A stretch of 40,461 nucleotides of DNA from contig CANRJR010000017.1 of NCBI GenBank assembly GCA_947631005.1, positions 1-40,461 of the forward strand. Reading direction: 5' to 3'. Below are positions 31,754-40,241 of the stretch, piece after piece; the first letter of the stretch is position 1, and every line of letters begins with the position of its first letter. The position numbers and the translations under genes are program-made. Origin of the DNA: an uncultured Clostridia bacterium (lineage in GTDB: Bacteria > Bacillota > Clostridia > Christensenellales > Borkfalkiaceae). A model generated the notes under the pieces. The model was not told the origin of the DNA. It saw only the letters and a list, made by a program, of their open reading frames with translations, and made no database searches.

Positions 31754-32863
31754 ATGTCACTTTCGTTCCTTGCAACGGGCGTCGCCGACTATGTGAAAGA
31801 CCATATTCCGCTCATCGCCGTGCTCGCAGTTATTCTCGTTTTGATCGTCGTCCTTTTGGTCACGATGATCGTCCTTTCCTCCAAAGCCAAAAAGCAAAAG
31901 GAGAACGCCGCGCAAGAACCCGCCGAAGAGCCTACGCCCGCGCCCGCCGAAGAAGAGCCCGCGCCCGTCGAGGAAGAGCCCGCGCCCGTCGAGGAAGAGC
32001 CTGCACCCGCTCCCGTTGAAGAGCCCGCGCCCGCTCCCGTCGAGGAAGAGCCTGCGCCCGCTCCCGTTGAAGAGCCCGCTCCTGCCCCCGTCGAGGAAGA
32101 GCCCGCTCCTGCTCCCGTCGAAGAAGAGCCCGCTCCTGCCCCTGTCGAGGAAGCCGCACCCGCTCCCGTCGAAGAAGAGCCCGCGTCCGCTCCTGTCGAG
32201 GAAGCCGCACCTGCTCCCGTCGAAGAAGAGCCCGCACCCGCTCCCGTCGAGGAAGCCGCACCCGCGCCCGTCGTCGCGGAAACCGAACAAAAACCTGTCG
32301 AGGAGAAACCCGTGAAAAAGAATAAGAAACCTGCGGAGAAACCCGCCAAGAAACCCGCGGAAAAGCCCGTTGAGAAAGTTGCGGAGAAACCCGCAGAAAA
32401 GGAAAAGCCTGCCGAGAAACCCGCCAAGAAACCTGCGGAAAAGCCCGCCGAAAAGGCGGCGGCTGTCGCCGCAACGGCGAAGAAGCCCGCGGCAAAGAAA
32501 GCGGAAAAGGTGTCCGCCGCCAACGGCAAGTGGGTCATCTACTCCGTCAACAACAAATTCGCCTTCCGTCTCGTGGCGTCCAACGGCGAAGTGATGCTCA
32601 CGAGCGGCGTCCCCTACGCCTCTCTCGCGGGCGCGAAAGCGGCGATCCAGACGTATAAAACCAACATCGCCAACCCCGCCAACTTGCAGATCGACGACGC
32701 GACCAAGAACGGCAGTTACTTCGTAAAGATCCTCAACGCGCGCGGCGGCTTGCTCGCGACGAGCTCGGACTACAAGACCCGCTCGGGTTGCGAAAGCGCG
32801 GCGGAATCCATCAAACGCTGGGCAGAGACGACAGTCATCGAAGTCGAACAACCCGACGAATAA
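31754..32863 (+). CDS. Membrane-anchored Pro/Glu/Lys-rich protein with C-terminal DUF1508 (YegP-like) domains
   Basis: A 369-residue protein of unknown function. One transmembrane helix (about residues 20-42) is followed by a strongly acidic repeat region of PAPVEEE units (about 55-180), then a basic region of KPAEKPAKK-type repeats (about 180-255), and two YegP-type repeats (GKWVIYSVNNKFAFRLVASNG, and NGSYFVKILNARGGL). The N-terminus is short, so the repeats are probably inside or outside as an extended stalk; orientation is uncertain. ATG follows AAAGGAGAA. It has its own promoter and terminator. Confidence 0.85.
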   Translation: MSLSFLATGVADYVKDHIPLIAVLAVILVLIVVLLVTMIVLSSKAKKQKENAAQEPAEEPTPAPAEEEPAPVEEEPAPVEEEPAPAPVEEPAPAPVEEEPAPAPVEEPAPAPVEEEPAPAPVEEEPAPAPVEEAAPAPVEEEPASAPVEEAAPAPVEEEPAPAPVEEAAPAPVVAETEQKPVEEKPVKKNKKPAEKPAKKPAEKPVEKVAEKPAEKEKPAEKPAKKPAEKPAEKAAAVAATAKKPAAKKAEKVSAANGKWVIYSVNNKFAFRLVASNGEVMLTSGVPYASLAGAKAAIQTYKTNIANPANLQIDDATKNGSYFVKILNARGGLLATSSDYKTRSGCESAAESIKRWAETTVIEVEQPDE

Positions 32864-32900
32864 CCCCGCTTCCGTTTCATCGGAAACCTTAAAAATCGTA

Positions 32901-32934
32901 AAAACGCTCTTGCCCACAAGCAAGAGCGTTTTTT
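32901..32934 (+). terminator. Terminator of the DUF1508 protein gene
   Basis: AAAACGCTCTTGC (32901-32913) pairs with GCAAGAGCGTTTT (32920-32932), followed by TT. Confidence 0.9.
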
Positions 32935-32985
32935 ATTCCGAGGTTGTGAAGCATGCTGAATGCGCTATTCCACCAATTCCCGTTA

Positions 32986-33930
32986 TGTCATTTCGAGCGT
33001 AGTCGAGAAATCTCCCTTATTATATTCCAAGCCTAATCAACGACCAAGGGGATTTCTCAACTGCGGCTACGCCTCCGTTCGAAATGACAACGGAAAACAA
33101 ATAAGACTGCGGGAGATTCTTCGCTTCGCTCTGAATGACAAATTGGAAGCACCCTTTTGGCTTCCAATTTACGGCGTTAGGTGGAATTCATTTCCACCGC
33201 CCCGCCCGCGGCTTCTATTTGTAGACCAAGGGCGGCACAAGCCCGTAGGGCGAAGTAGCAAACCGCTTTCCAATTTGTCATTTCGTCACATTTCCAAATT
33301 TGTCATTTCGAGCGTAGTCGAGAAATCTCCCTTATTATATTCCAAGCCTAATCAACGACCAAGGGGATTTCTCAACTGCGGCTACGCCTCCGTTCGAAAT
33401 AACAACGGACAACAAACAAATACAACTGCGGGAGATTTCTCCACGCGCCGCTTACGCGGCTTGGTCGAAATGACAGATTGGGAACGCTTTTAGGCTTCCA
33501 ATTTACGGCGTTAGGCAGTATTCACTTCTGCCGCCCCGCCCGCGGCTTCTATTTGTAGACCAAGGGCGGCACGAGCCCATAGGGCGAAGTACCAAACCGC
33601 TTTCCATTTTGTCATTTCGCCACATTTCCAAATTTGTCATTTCGAGCGTAGTCGAGAAATCTCCCTTATTTTTATTCCAAGCCTAATCAACGACCAAGTG
33701 GATTTCTCAACTGCGGCTACGCCTCCGTTCGAAATGACAACGGAAAACAAACAAATACGACTGCGGGAGATTTCTCCACGCGCCGCTTACGCGGCTTGGT
33801 CGAAATGACAAATTAGAAACGCCTTTCAGGCTTCCAATTTACGGCGTTAGGCAGAATTCACTTCTGCCGCCCCGCCCGCGGCTTCTATTTGTAGACCAAG
33901 GGCGGCACGAGCCCATAGGGCGAAGTAGCG
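32986..33930. repeat. Tandem array of an approximately 320-bp composite repeat
   Basis: Three head-to-tail units start with near-identical TGTCATTTCGA copies at 32986-33089, 33301-33404 and 33635-33739. Each continues with a CTGCGGGAGAT segment, GGCTTCCAATTTACGGCGTTAGG, a hairpin-3 module (33180-33198, about 33514-33532, 33850-33868) and the module TTGTAGACCAAGGGCGGCAC. The first hairpin is GGTGGAA/TTCCACC where the third is GGCAGAA/TTCTGCC. No gene is seen. Confidence 0.85.
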
Positions 33931-34090
33931 CGACACAATTTGCCGCACACTTGCGGCTTATTGTCTTACAGAGCGAACGAGACGACCAACTTAATTAAAG
34001 CGAGAGCTGGTTTCCCTCACGAAATTTTCTTTTCGCCACGCGCGGCGCGTAAGCGCAACGCGCACGGCACAGAAAAGTAAATTTGTGAAC
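33833..34090 (-). repeat. Structured three-hairpin repeat, copy D (inverted)
   Basis: In reverse orientation to copies A-C. Hairpin 1 spans about 34023-34088 with one mismatch, hairpin 2 is at 33942-33957 (loop AGTG on the minus strand), and hairpin 3 is at 33850-33868. Between hairpins 2 and 3 a module with GCCC-ATA-GGGC and CCAAGGGCGGCAC is inserted. It ends 22 bp beyond the stop of the Mrp gene. Confidence 0.8.
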
Positions 34091-34112
34091 TATTCCCCTC
34101 TTAAAATCTCTT

Positions 34113-34934
34113 TTACTTTTTGCCGAAAGAAATTTGGCGGAACACTTCCCCTACTCCGTCCGTATTCGCCTCTTCGATCTTGCCGCCGTCGACGAGGGCG
34201 GCGAGGGCGGGGTCGATAGGCAGGCGCGCGGTGGCGGGAATGCCGTACTTTTGCGCAAGCGCGTCCGCTTTGCTCTCGCCGAACAGCGCGTGGCGTTTGC
34301 CGCAGTCGGGACAGGTGAAGTAGCTCATATTTTCGACGAGCCCCAAAATGGGCACTTGCAACAGCCCCGCCATATTCACCGCCTTTTTCACGATCATTTC
34401 GACGAGTTCCTGCGGCGTCGAAACAAAGACGATGCCGTCGAGCGGGAGGCTCTGATAGACGGAGAGCGGAACGTCGCCCGTGCCGGGGGGCATGTCGATG
34501 AACATGATGTCCGTTTCGTCCCATACGACGTCCGTCCAGAATTGCATCGCCGCGCCCGCGATAAGCGCGCCCCGCCAGACGACGGGGTCGTCCTCGTGTT
34601 CAAGCAGGTTGTTCATGGAGATCATCTTGATCCCGCTTGCGGACGTGACGGGATAGATCTCCCCGTCCGTGCCCGTGGCGAGGTCGTGCACGCCGAAGGC
34701 GCGGGGAATGGACGGACCTGTGATGTCGGCGTCTAGGATGGCGACGCGGTAGCCCATCGCCCGCGCGCGCACGGCGAGCAGGGAGGTCACGAGGGACTTG
34801 CCCACGCCCCCTTTCCCGCTGGCGACGGCGATCACCCGTCCGATCTTGGATTTCGGGTGCGGTGCTTTTTTCTGCGGTTTTCTGTCTTTGCAGTCGGCGT
34901 TGCACGCCGCGCAGTCGTTGTTGCAATTTGCCAT
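34113..34934 (-). CDS. Mrp/NBP35-family P-loop ATPase (iron-sulfur cluster carrier)
   Basis: A cytoplasmic Fe-S cluster scaffold or carrier of 273 residues. The N-terminus has four cysteines (CNNDCAACNADC), recalling NBP35-type proteins. The deviant Walker A GKGGVGKS follows, then DADITGPSIPR, the switch region IDMPPGTGD, and the cluster motif FTCPDCGK. ATG 34932-34934 has AAGGGAG and is 12 bp after the ABC gene, so it is probably the third gene of that operon. Confidence 0.94.
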   Translation of the reverse strand: MANCNNDCAACNADCKDRKPQKKAPHPKSKIGRVIAVASGKGGVGKSLVTSLLAVRARAMGYRVAILDADITGPSIPRAFGVHDLATGTDGEIYPVTSASGIKMISMNNLLEHEDDPVVWRGALIAGAAMQFWTDVVWDETDIMFIDMPPGTGDVPLSVYQSLPLDGIVFVSTPQELVEMIVKKAVNMAGLLQVPILGLVENMSYFTCPDCGKRHALFGESKADALAQKYGIPATARLPIDPALAALVDGGKIEEANTDGVGEVFRQISFGKK

Positions 34935-34946
34935 GATCTTCTCCCT

Positions 34947-36719
34947 TTATTTTCTTTGATTGAGGGCGTAATATTTGCCCTTGAGCTGCATCAATTCCTC
35001 GTGCGAACCCTGTTCGGCAATGCCGCGGTCGGCGATGTACAGAATTCTGTCCGCCTTACGGATGGTGGAGAGACGGTGGGCGACAATGAAAGAGGTCTTC
35101 CCCTCCAAAATGCGGTCGAGGGCATGTTGGATGAGCAGTTCGGTCTCCGAGTCGATCGAGCTCGTCGCCTCGTCCAAAATGACGATCTTGGGGTCTTTCA
35201 AGACGATCCGCGCAAAGGAGATGAGCTGTTTTTCGCCCGCCGAAAGCCCCTCGCCGCGCTCGCCGAGCACGGTGCGGTAGCCCTCGGGCAGACGGCGCGC
35301 CACGCGGTCGCAATAGATCGCCTCCGCCGCCGCGATACATTGCTCGTCCGACGCCTCGGGATTGCCGTAACGGATATTGTCGAGCACCGTCCCTTTGAAG
35401 ATGAACGGCTCTTGCATGAGCACGCCGATCTCGCTCCGCAACGAATGCAGGGTGACGTCGCGCACGTCCACGCCGTCCACCCGCACGCTGCCCTCTTTCA
35501 CGTCGTAAAAGCGCGTGAGCAGGTTGACGACCGTCGTCTTGCCCGCGCCCGTCGGTCCGACCAGCGCGATCTTCTCCCCCGCCTTGACGTGCAAGTCGAA
35601 GTGTTCGAGGACGTTCACGCCATCCTCGTAGGCAAAGGTCACGTCGTCGTAGTCGACCGTGCCGCAGACCTTTAATTCGACGGCGTCCTTTTTGTCGCAG
35701 ATCGCGACGGGGGCGTCCACCGTCTCGTAGATACGTTCGAGGTTCGCCGACACCTGCGAGAGCTGTTGCATCATCGCGGTGAGTTGCAGAAGCGGCTCGG
35801 AACACAGCGAGGTGTAGAGCAGGAAGGCGATGACCGTGCCCGCGATCGCGGCGTTCCCCGCGAAGATGAGGGAGAGCGCGACGGCGTACATCGCCAAGAT
35901 GCCCGCGTTCCAGAAAAATTCGGAGATGGGCGCGTTGAGCTCGTTGCGCCGCACGATCTTCATCCACGTCTTGGCACTGTCCTCCTGCAAGTCGCGGTAG
36001 ACGGCGCGGTTGTACGCCGAGCGGTTATAGTTCTTTATGACCTTTTCGCCCATGATGGATTCCACGATGAAGGCGTTTCGGTTGGAATTTTTGGCGCGGT
36101 GCTTGCGGAACAGCTTGCGGACGGCATTCTTGATGAGAAACACGCACGCCACGAGCGGCAGGACCGCCGCGTAGACGACCCCCGTAAGCACGGGCGAGAG
36201 GACGAGCATGAACACCGTAGCCACCGCGATCTTCAAAATATCTACGATGAAATTGAGAAGATAGTCGGTGAAGAAGTCGGCGAGCTCGTTGATGTATTCG
36301 GTCACGCGGATGGAGATCTTCCCCGCGGGGCGGGTGTCGTAATACTCAAAGGGCAATTCCTGCAAATGCAGAAAGATCTCGCGGCGGACGTCGGCGATGA
36401 TGCCGTGTCCGAGCGTCCCCATGATGAGGCGGTGGAAGTAGGGCAAAACCGCCGTAAGCGCGCCGAGCACGCCCAGCCCCACGAGCAAAAGAACGAGCTC
36501 GGTACGCTTCCCCTCCACGTCGGGAATGACGTCGTTGACGAGCGTGCGGATGACGACGGGCGGCACGAGCGCGACGACGGACGAGAGCGCGAGCAGAAGC
36601 AGCGCGAGCAAAAACAGCTTCTTGTGCGGCAGGACGCGCGCAAGGATGCGCTTCAAATATTTGACGTCCACCTTGTCCGTCGTGACTTCTTCGTCCATGA
36701 AGTAGGTATTGCGCTTCAT
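34947..36719 (-). CDS. ABC exporter subunit (ABCB type), second half of a heterodimer
   Basis: A 590-residue half-transporter with an N-terminal six-helix domain (about 30-330) and an ATPase domain (about 350-590). Walker A is GPTGAGKTT, Walker B is IVILDEATSS with the catalytic Glu, and the H-loop is VAHRLST. The signature is LSAGEKQ rather than LSGGQ. The start shares one base with the upstream subunit stop. With the next gene it forms a heterodimer whose two ATP sites are unequal. The transported substrate is unknown, probably drugs, lipids or peptides. Confidence 0.95.
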   Translation of the reverse strand: MKRNTYFMDEEVTTDKVDVKYLKRILARVLPHKKLFLLALLLLALSSVVALVPPVVIRTLVNDVIPDVEGKRTELVLLLVGLGVLGALTAVLPYFHRLIMGTLGHGIIADVRREIFLHLQELPFEYYDTRPAGKISIRVTEYINELADFFTDYLLNFIVDILKIAVATVFMLVLSPVLTGVVYAAVLPLVACVFLIKNAVRKLFRKHRAKNSNRNAFIVESIMGEKVIKNYNRSAYNRAVYRDLQEDSAKTWMKIVRRNELNAPISEFFWNAGILAMYAVALSLIFAGNAAIAGTVIAFLLYTSLCSEPLLQLTAMMQQLSQVSANLERIYETVDAPVAICDKKDAVELKVCGTVDYDDVTFAYEDGVNVLEHFDLHVKAGEKIALVGPTGAGKTTVVNLLTRFYDVKEGSVRVDGVDVRDVTLHSLRSEIGVLMQEPFIFKGTVLDNIRYGNPEASDEQCIAAAEAIYCDRVARRLPEGYRTVLGERGEGLSAGEKQLISFARIVLKDPKIVILDEATSSIDSETELLIQHALDRILEGKTSFIVAHRLSTIRKADRILYIADRGIAEQGSHEELMQLKGKYYALNQRK

Positions 36720-38542
36720 TACAGCTCCCCCTTTCCGTACGACGAATCGTCGAGCTGATTATCGTTGGTCTGCAACTGCCATACGGCGGCAAACGCCCCG
36801 CCGAGCGCGATGAGTTCCTCCGCCGTCCCCCGCTCCACGATCTCGCCGTCGCGCAGGTAGATGATCTCGTCGCAGTCCATGACCGACGAGACGCGGTGCG
36901 CCGCGATGATGAGCGTACTGTCGGGGCGTTCGGCTTTGAGCGCGGCGAGTACGCGCTTCTCGGTCGCCATGTCGAGCGCGGACGACGCGTCGTCGAGTAC
37001 GAGCACGGGCGCGCCCTTGATGAGCGCACGCGCGATGGAGACGCGCTGCTTCTGCCCGCCCGAGAGCCCGACCCCCCGTTCGCCGACCACCGTGGCATAG
37101 CCCTCTTCGAGGCGGTCGATAAAGCGGGACGCCTGCGCGACTTCCGCGGCGTGGCGCACCTCTTCCTCCGAACAGTCGTCGGGACGGGCGAACGCGATGT
37201 TGGCGTCCACCGTATTGGAGAAGAGAAAGACGTCCTGAAAGACGTAGGCGAACTCCGCGCGCACCTGTTCGAGGGGGAAATCGCGGACGTCTACGCCGTC
37301 GATGCGGACCGAGCCCGACGTGACGTCGAACACGCGGGCGAGCGTCTTCAAAAGCGCGGATTTACCGCTTCCCGTCCCCCCCATCACGCCGAGTTTCTTC
37401 CCGTAGGGCAAATCGACCGTGATGTGTTTGAGGGCTTGTTTGTCGCCGAGCGTGAGGCTGACGTCCTCCACCGTGATGTGCGGCTGTACCCGCGCGACGA
37501 GCGCGGAGGCGCAGTCGGGCACGGCACTCTCTTCGGTGAGGAATTTTTTGAGCCGCCCGCCCGACACGAGCTGGTTCTGCATCATGAAGCAGGAACGGGA
37601 GATCTGCGTGATGTGCGAGATGATCTTGGTGACGTACGTCGTCGCCGCGGTGAGCGCGCCGAGCGCGATGTTGCCCGAGAGCACGAGCAAGACGGCGGCG
37701 ATGACCGTTCCCACATAGCCCGCCTGCTGGAAGCCCATGAAGATGGAATTGTATTTGGAGGTGAGCCGCACCTGTTCCACGCTCAAATCGTAGACGCGGC
37801 GGTTGCACGCGTCGAACTTGGCGATCTCCTCGTCCTCGGCGGCGAAAGAGCGCACGATGCGCACCGCGTCGATGTTCTCCTGCACGTCGAGATTGATCTC
37901 GGAATATCCCGCGCGGATGGCGCGGAAGAGACGGCGGGAACGGGACAGGTAGCTGACGAGGGACACGACGAAAAAGGGCGCGATCGCAAGCGGCACCAAC
38001 AGAAGCCAAAGATCGAGCGACGAGAGCACGGCGACCGAGATCCCGATCATGAGCACGGAATCGAACAGATTCATGAGGATACGCGAATACATCTCCTTGA
38101 AGATGATGGTATCGCGGTTCATGGTGGTGAGCAGTTCGCCCATGTTGTAGCGGGAGAGCGTTTCGCCGTCGAGGGCGAGCAGTTTGGCGTACGTCTCCTC
38201 GCGGAGGGTGCATTCCATGCGCAGTCCGCACCATTGAAAGGTCACGTTTTTCAGGTACAAAAACACGACGCGCACCAAAAACAGCCCGCCGAAGATGAGG
38301 GCGAGACTTGTGAACAGCTTCCACGAGGAGGGCTGTCCGAACGCGCCCGTATAGAGGAAAGACAGAAATCCCTCGTCGGGCGGCGATGCGGGATCGTACG
38401 CGAGACAGTAGTCGATGAATCCCGCGCTGACGAGCGGGATCGCGACGTCGCATAAGATCGCAATGAGGCTGAACAACTTGGACAAAAGCGAAAGCGGAAC
38501 GTACTTTTTCCAATATTTGAGCCCGAAACGGAACGTACCCAT
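36719..38542 (-). CDS. ABC exporter subunit (ABCB type), first half of a heterodimer
   Basis: A 607-residue half-transporter with six transmembrane helices and an ATPase domain. Walker A is GGTGSGKSA, the signature is the canonical LSGGQKQ, and Walker B is VLVLDDASSA, with Asp in place of the catalytic Glu; the H-loop is AAHRVSS. Asp here plus the deviant signature of the partner build the degenerate site, while the other site is canonical, as in BmrCD- or TM287/288-like heterodimers. ATG 38540-38542 has no ribosome site and lies 4-5 nt after the expected transcription start. Confidence 0.95.
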   Translation of the reverse strand: MGTFRFGLKYWKKYVPLSLLSKLFSLIAILCDVAIPLVSAGFIDYCLAYDPASPPDEGFLSFLYTGAFGQPSSWKLFTSLALIFGGLFLVRVVFLYLKNVTFQWCGLRMECTLREETYAKLLALDGETLSRYNMGELLTTMNRDTIIFKEMYSRILMNLFDSVLMIGISVAVLSSLDLWLLLVPLAIAPFFVVSLVSYLSRSRRLFRAIRAGYSEINLDVQENIDAVRIVRSFAAEDEEIAKFDACNRRVYDLSVEQVRLTSKYNSIFMGFQQAGYVGTVIAAVLLVLSGNIALGALTAATTYVTKIISHITQISRSCFMMQNQLVSGGRLKKFLTEESAVPDCASALVARVQPHITVEDVSLTLGDKQALKHITVDLPYGKKLGVMGGTGSGKSALLKTLARVFDVTSGSVRIDGVDVRDFPLEQVRAEFAYVFQDVFLFSNTVDANIAFARPDDCSEEEVRHAAEVAQASRFIDRLEEGYATVVGERGVGLSGGQKQRVSIARALIKGAPVLVLDDASSALDMATEKRVLAALKAERPDSTLIIAAHRVSSVMDCDEIIYLRDGEIVERGTAEELIALGGAFAAVWQLQTNDNQLDDSSYGKGEL

Positions 38543-38553
38543 AAATCGCGTCT

Positions 38554-38582
38554 ATTGTATCACGTTTGCGCGCGGAATACAA
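38554..38582 (-). promoter_or_regulatory. Promoter of the ABC-Mrp operon, predicted near-leaderless
   Basis: TTGTAT (38577-38582), a 17-bp spacer and TACAAT (38554-38559) on the minus strand; start at 38546-38547, ATG at 38542. Confidence 0.7.
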
Positions 38583-38681
38583 TTTATTTTCATGCACGGG
38601 CGACGTTTTATTTCCGTTTGAAAGAAACGCCCGCATTTTGCGCATTGCCGCGCCCAATCGCGAAAATATGGACAAAATCGC

Positions 38682-38710
38682 TTGCAAAAATCCTGCTTTT
38701 CGGTTATACT
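38682..38710 (+). promoter_or_regulatory. Promoter of the SRP RNA
   Basis: TTGCAA (38682-38687), a 17-bp spacer and TATACT (38705-38710); start near 38717. Confidence 0.85.
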
Positions 38711-38716
38711 ATGGTT

Positions 38717-38970
38717 GCTGTGATAGGCGGGGAGTTAGCGGTGCCCTGTATCTGCAATCCGCTATAGCAGAGCCGAACGCTTTTCTCGGTGCCCTCCATG
38801 GAAGGCCGCGCGCAGTAAGGGTCGTTGATCACAAGGTCTCATGCAACGTATGCCCGCGAACCGTGTCAGGGTAGGGATACAGCAGCACTAAACGGTGTCT
38901 TGCGTGTGCCATGAGGTAGCTTTGCGGGAGGTACCTGTCGTGTTTCCGCTTCGGTGGAGCGTAACAAAAA
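38717..38970 (+). ncRNA. ffs: Signal recognition particle RNA, large type with Alu domain
   Basis: RNA core of the signal recognition particle. The Alu domain appears in GGTGCCCTGTA and AATCCGCTATAGCAG. The apical domain IV that binds Ffh is GTCAGG-GTA-GGGA-TAC-AGCAGC at 38865-38886, with a GGGA tetraloop in place of the common GGAA. CTCATG/CATGAG and GGTGCC/GGTACC pairings join the arms of helix 5. The large form is typical of Firmicutes. The 5' end follows from the promoter; the 3' end is estimated to within about 15 nt. Confidence 0.93.
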
Positions 38971-38998
38971 AAGCCCTCACAGTTTTTTTGTGCATTCC

Positions 38999-39022
38999 CG
39001 CCCGCGCAAAGCGGGCGTCTTT
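38999..39022 (+). terminator. Terminator after the SRP RNA
   Basis: CGCCCGC-GCAAA-GCGGGCG followed by TCTTT. A second stem, AAGCGGTTTG (39102-39111) with CAAACCGCTT (39121-39130), follows downstream. Between the SRP RNA and 39203 I see no gene. Confidence 0.7.
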
Positions 39023-39203
39023 ATAAGGAATTTCATCGGAACTCGGAATCAAACGGAAAACAGCGGGAACTTTCGGCGGCGTTTTATAGGGATTCGGAAT
39101 GAAGCGGTTTGGCGGTTTGTCAAACCGCTTTTCGGTATAACAATCGCGGACGTTTCGTTTCAACGGGAGGCAGAATAAGGAACGTGGTATAATCCCTTTC
39201 AAG

Positions 39204-39234
39204 CATAAAAAGCGGGAAACCCGCCTTTTATGCC
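39204..39234 (-). terminator. Terminator of the alpha/beta-hydrolase gene
   Basis: On the minus strand GCGGG-TTT-CCCGC followed by TTTTT, with GCATAAAA/TTTTATGC extending the stem; 14 bp beyond the stop. Confidence 0.85.
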
Positions 39235-39247
39235 ATTTTCTATGGAG

Positions 39248-40219
39248 TTAAATATTTTTCTCAATATCTTGCCAATGACCGTTATTGAGAATTTCCGCGG
39301 TATCGCCCTCAAAGGCCTTTTCGGCTTCTTCGTCGTCTTTCAACTGCCAAAGCATCCAAGCCGTCATATAACCGTCCGTCAAGGTAAGCATATCTTCGTG
39401 TTCCGCGCCCTTAATTTTCGCACGGATCTTGAATACGTCATTGCTCATTGTCTCATAGTTCTCTTCCAACGAGAACAGGGGTGCTACACCCGAAAAATCT
39501 TTTTCGCCGTATTTGCCCGAATCGTCGGACTTTCCCGTACCTGCCGCCATAAAATACGGGATCTTGATTTTAGAAGCGTCATATTCCCAGCCCATATTTT
39601 TGGCAAGTAAAGCGTAAGCCGCGCTGCCCGTAAACATTGTTTTGTATCGGTTGCTGTTTTCAAATTCGGTTGCCGCTCTGATCGCGCCCGCGCCGCCTTG
39701 CGAAAATCCCATAATTCCGATATTTATTTGGCTGATCTTCTTATAGAATTTGCTGCCCTGCTTGTCTCCGAGATTCAATACATAGTCGAGCGTAAGCGAG
39801 GTGGATTCGCCCGAACCCGCTTGCCGATCCTCATTCCCCGCGACGATAAAGCCCCACGACGCAAGCCGCTTAAAATACGGCTCATAGTTCAGTGCCGCAA
39901 CGTTACTTGCGTTGGTTATCACGATAAGCGGATATTCCTGCTCTGCGCTTTCGAGTTCTTTCGGATACCAAATACGGTATTTAGCGATTTTTTTATCGCC
40001 CGCGTCAAAATCGGCGTTTGCGACCTCGTAATCTCCTAACCCCGAATATTTTTTCTCCAATGGGGAATCGGATTTGAAACTCGTATAATAATCATCGGTT
40101 AATTGCGGCTTTTTGGAATCGATACCGTTTTTTATCGTTAAAATGACAATCAATACAATGACCGCGGCTACGATAACGGCAACCGCGCTTAAAATACCTT
40201 TTAAGAGTTTTTTCATCAT
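39248..40219 (-). CDS. Membrane-anchored alpha/beta hydrolase
   Basis: A 323-residue predicted esterase or lipase-like hydrolase. One N-terminal transmembrane helix (about residues 4-27, GILSAVAVIVAAVIVLIVIL) places the catalytic part outside the cell. The nucleophile elbow is GFSQGG, preceded by the usual strand IGIMGF; a late His near GAEHEDM is the likely third triad member. ATG 40217-40219 is preferred over the ATG at 40258 because GGAAGG stands before it and the longer form would overlap the upstream gene. The sequence resembles PET-hydrolase or acetylhydrolase-like folds only broadly; the substrate is unknown. Confidence 0.85.
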   Translation of the reverse strand: MMKKLLKGILSAVAVIVAAVIVLIVILTIKNGIDSKKPQLTDDYYTSFKSDSPLEKKYSGLGDYEVANADFDAGDKKIAKYRIWYPKELESAEQEYPLIVITNASNVAALNYEPYFKRLASWGFIVAGNEDRQAGSGESTSLTLDYVLNLGDKQGSKFYKKISQINIGIMGFSQGGAGAIRAATEFENSNRYKTMFTGSAAYALLAKNMGWEYDASKIKIPYFMAAGTGKSDDSGKYGEKDFSGVAPLFSLEENYETMSNDVFKIRAKIKGAEHEDMLTLTDGYMTAWMLWQLKDDEEAEKAFEGDTAEILNNGHWQDIEKNI

Positions 40220-40241
40220 GATTTTTCCTTCCTGCAACTCT

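Noticed and set aside
31757..32923. Long minus-strand frames rich in Gly, Phe and Ser opposite the DUF1508 gene
   Set aside because: They mirror the repeat region of that gene and lack starts with ribosome sites.
32960..33493. A 177-codon plus-strand frame in the repeat array
   Set aside because: It follows the repeat units and contains the same peptide twice, as expected of translated repeats.
39187..39192. TATAAT on the plus strand before the terminator at 39204
   Set aside because: No -35 box at proper distance and no gene downstream on that strand.
38888..39202. A 104-codon minus-strand frame after the SRP RNA
   Set aside because: It crosses the SRP RNA and its terminator and has no ribosome site or family likeness.
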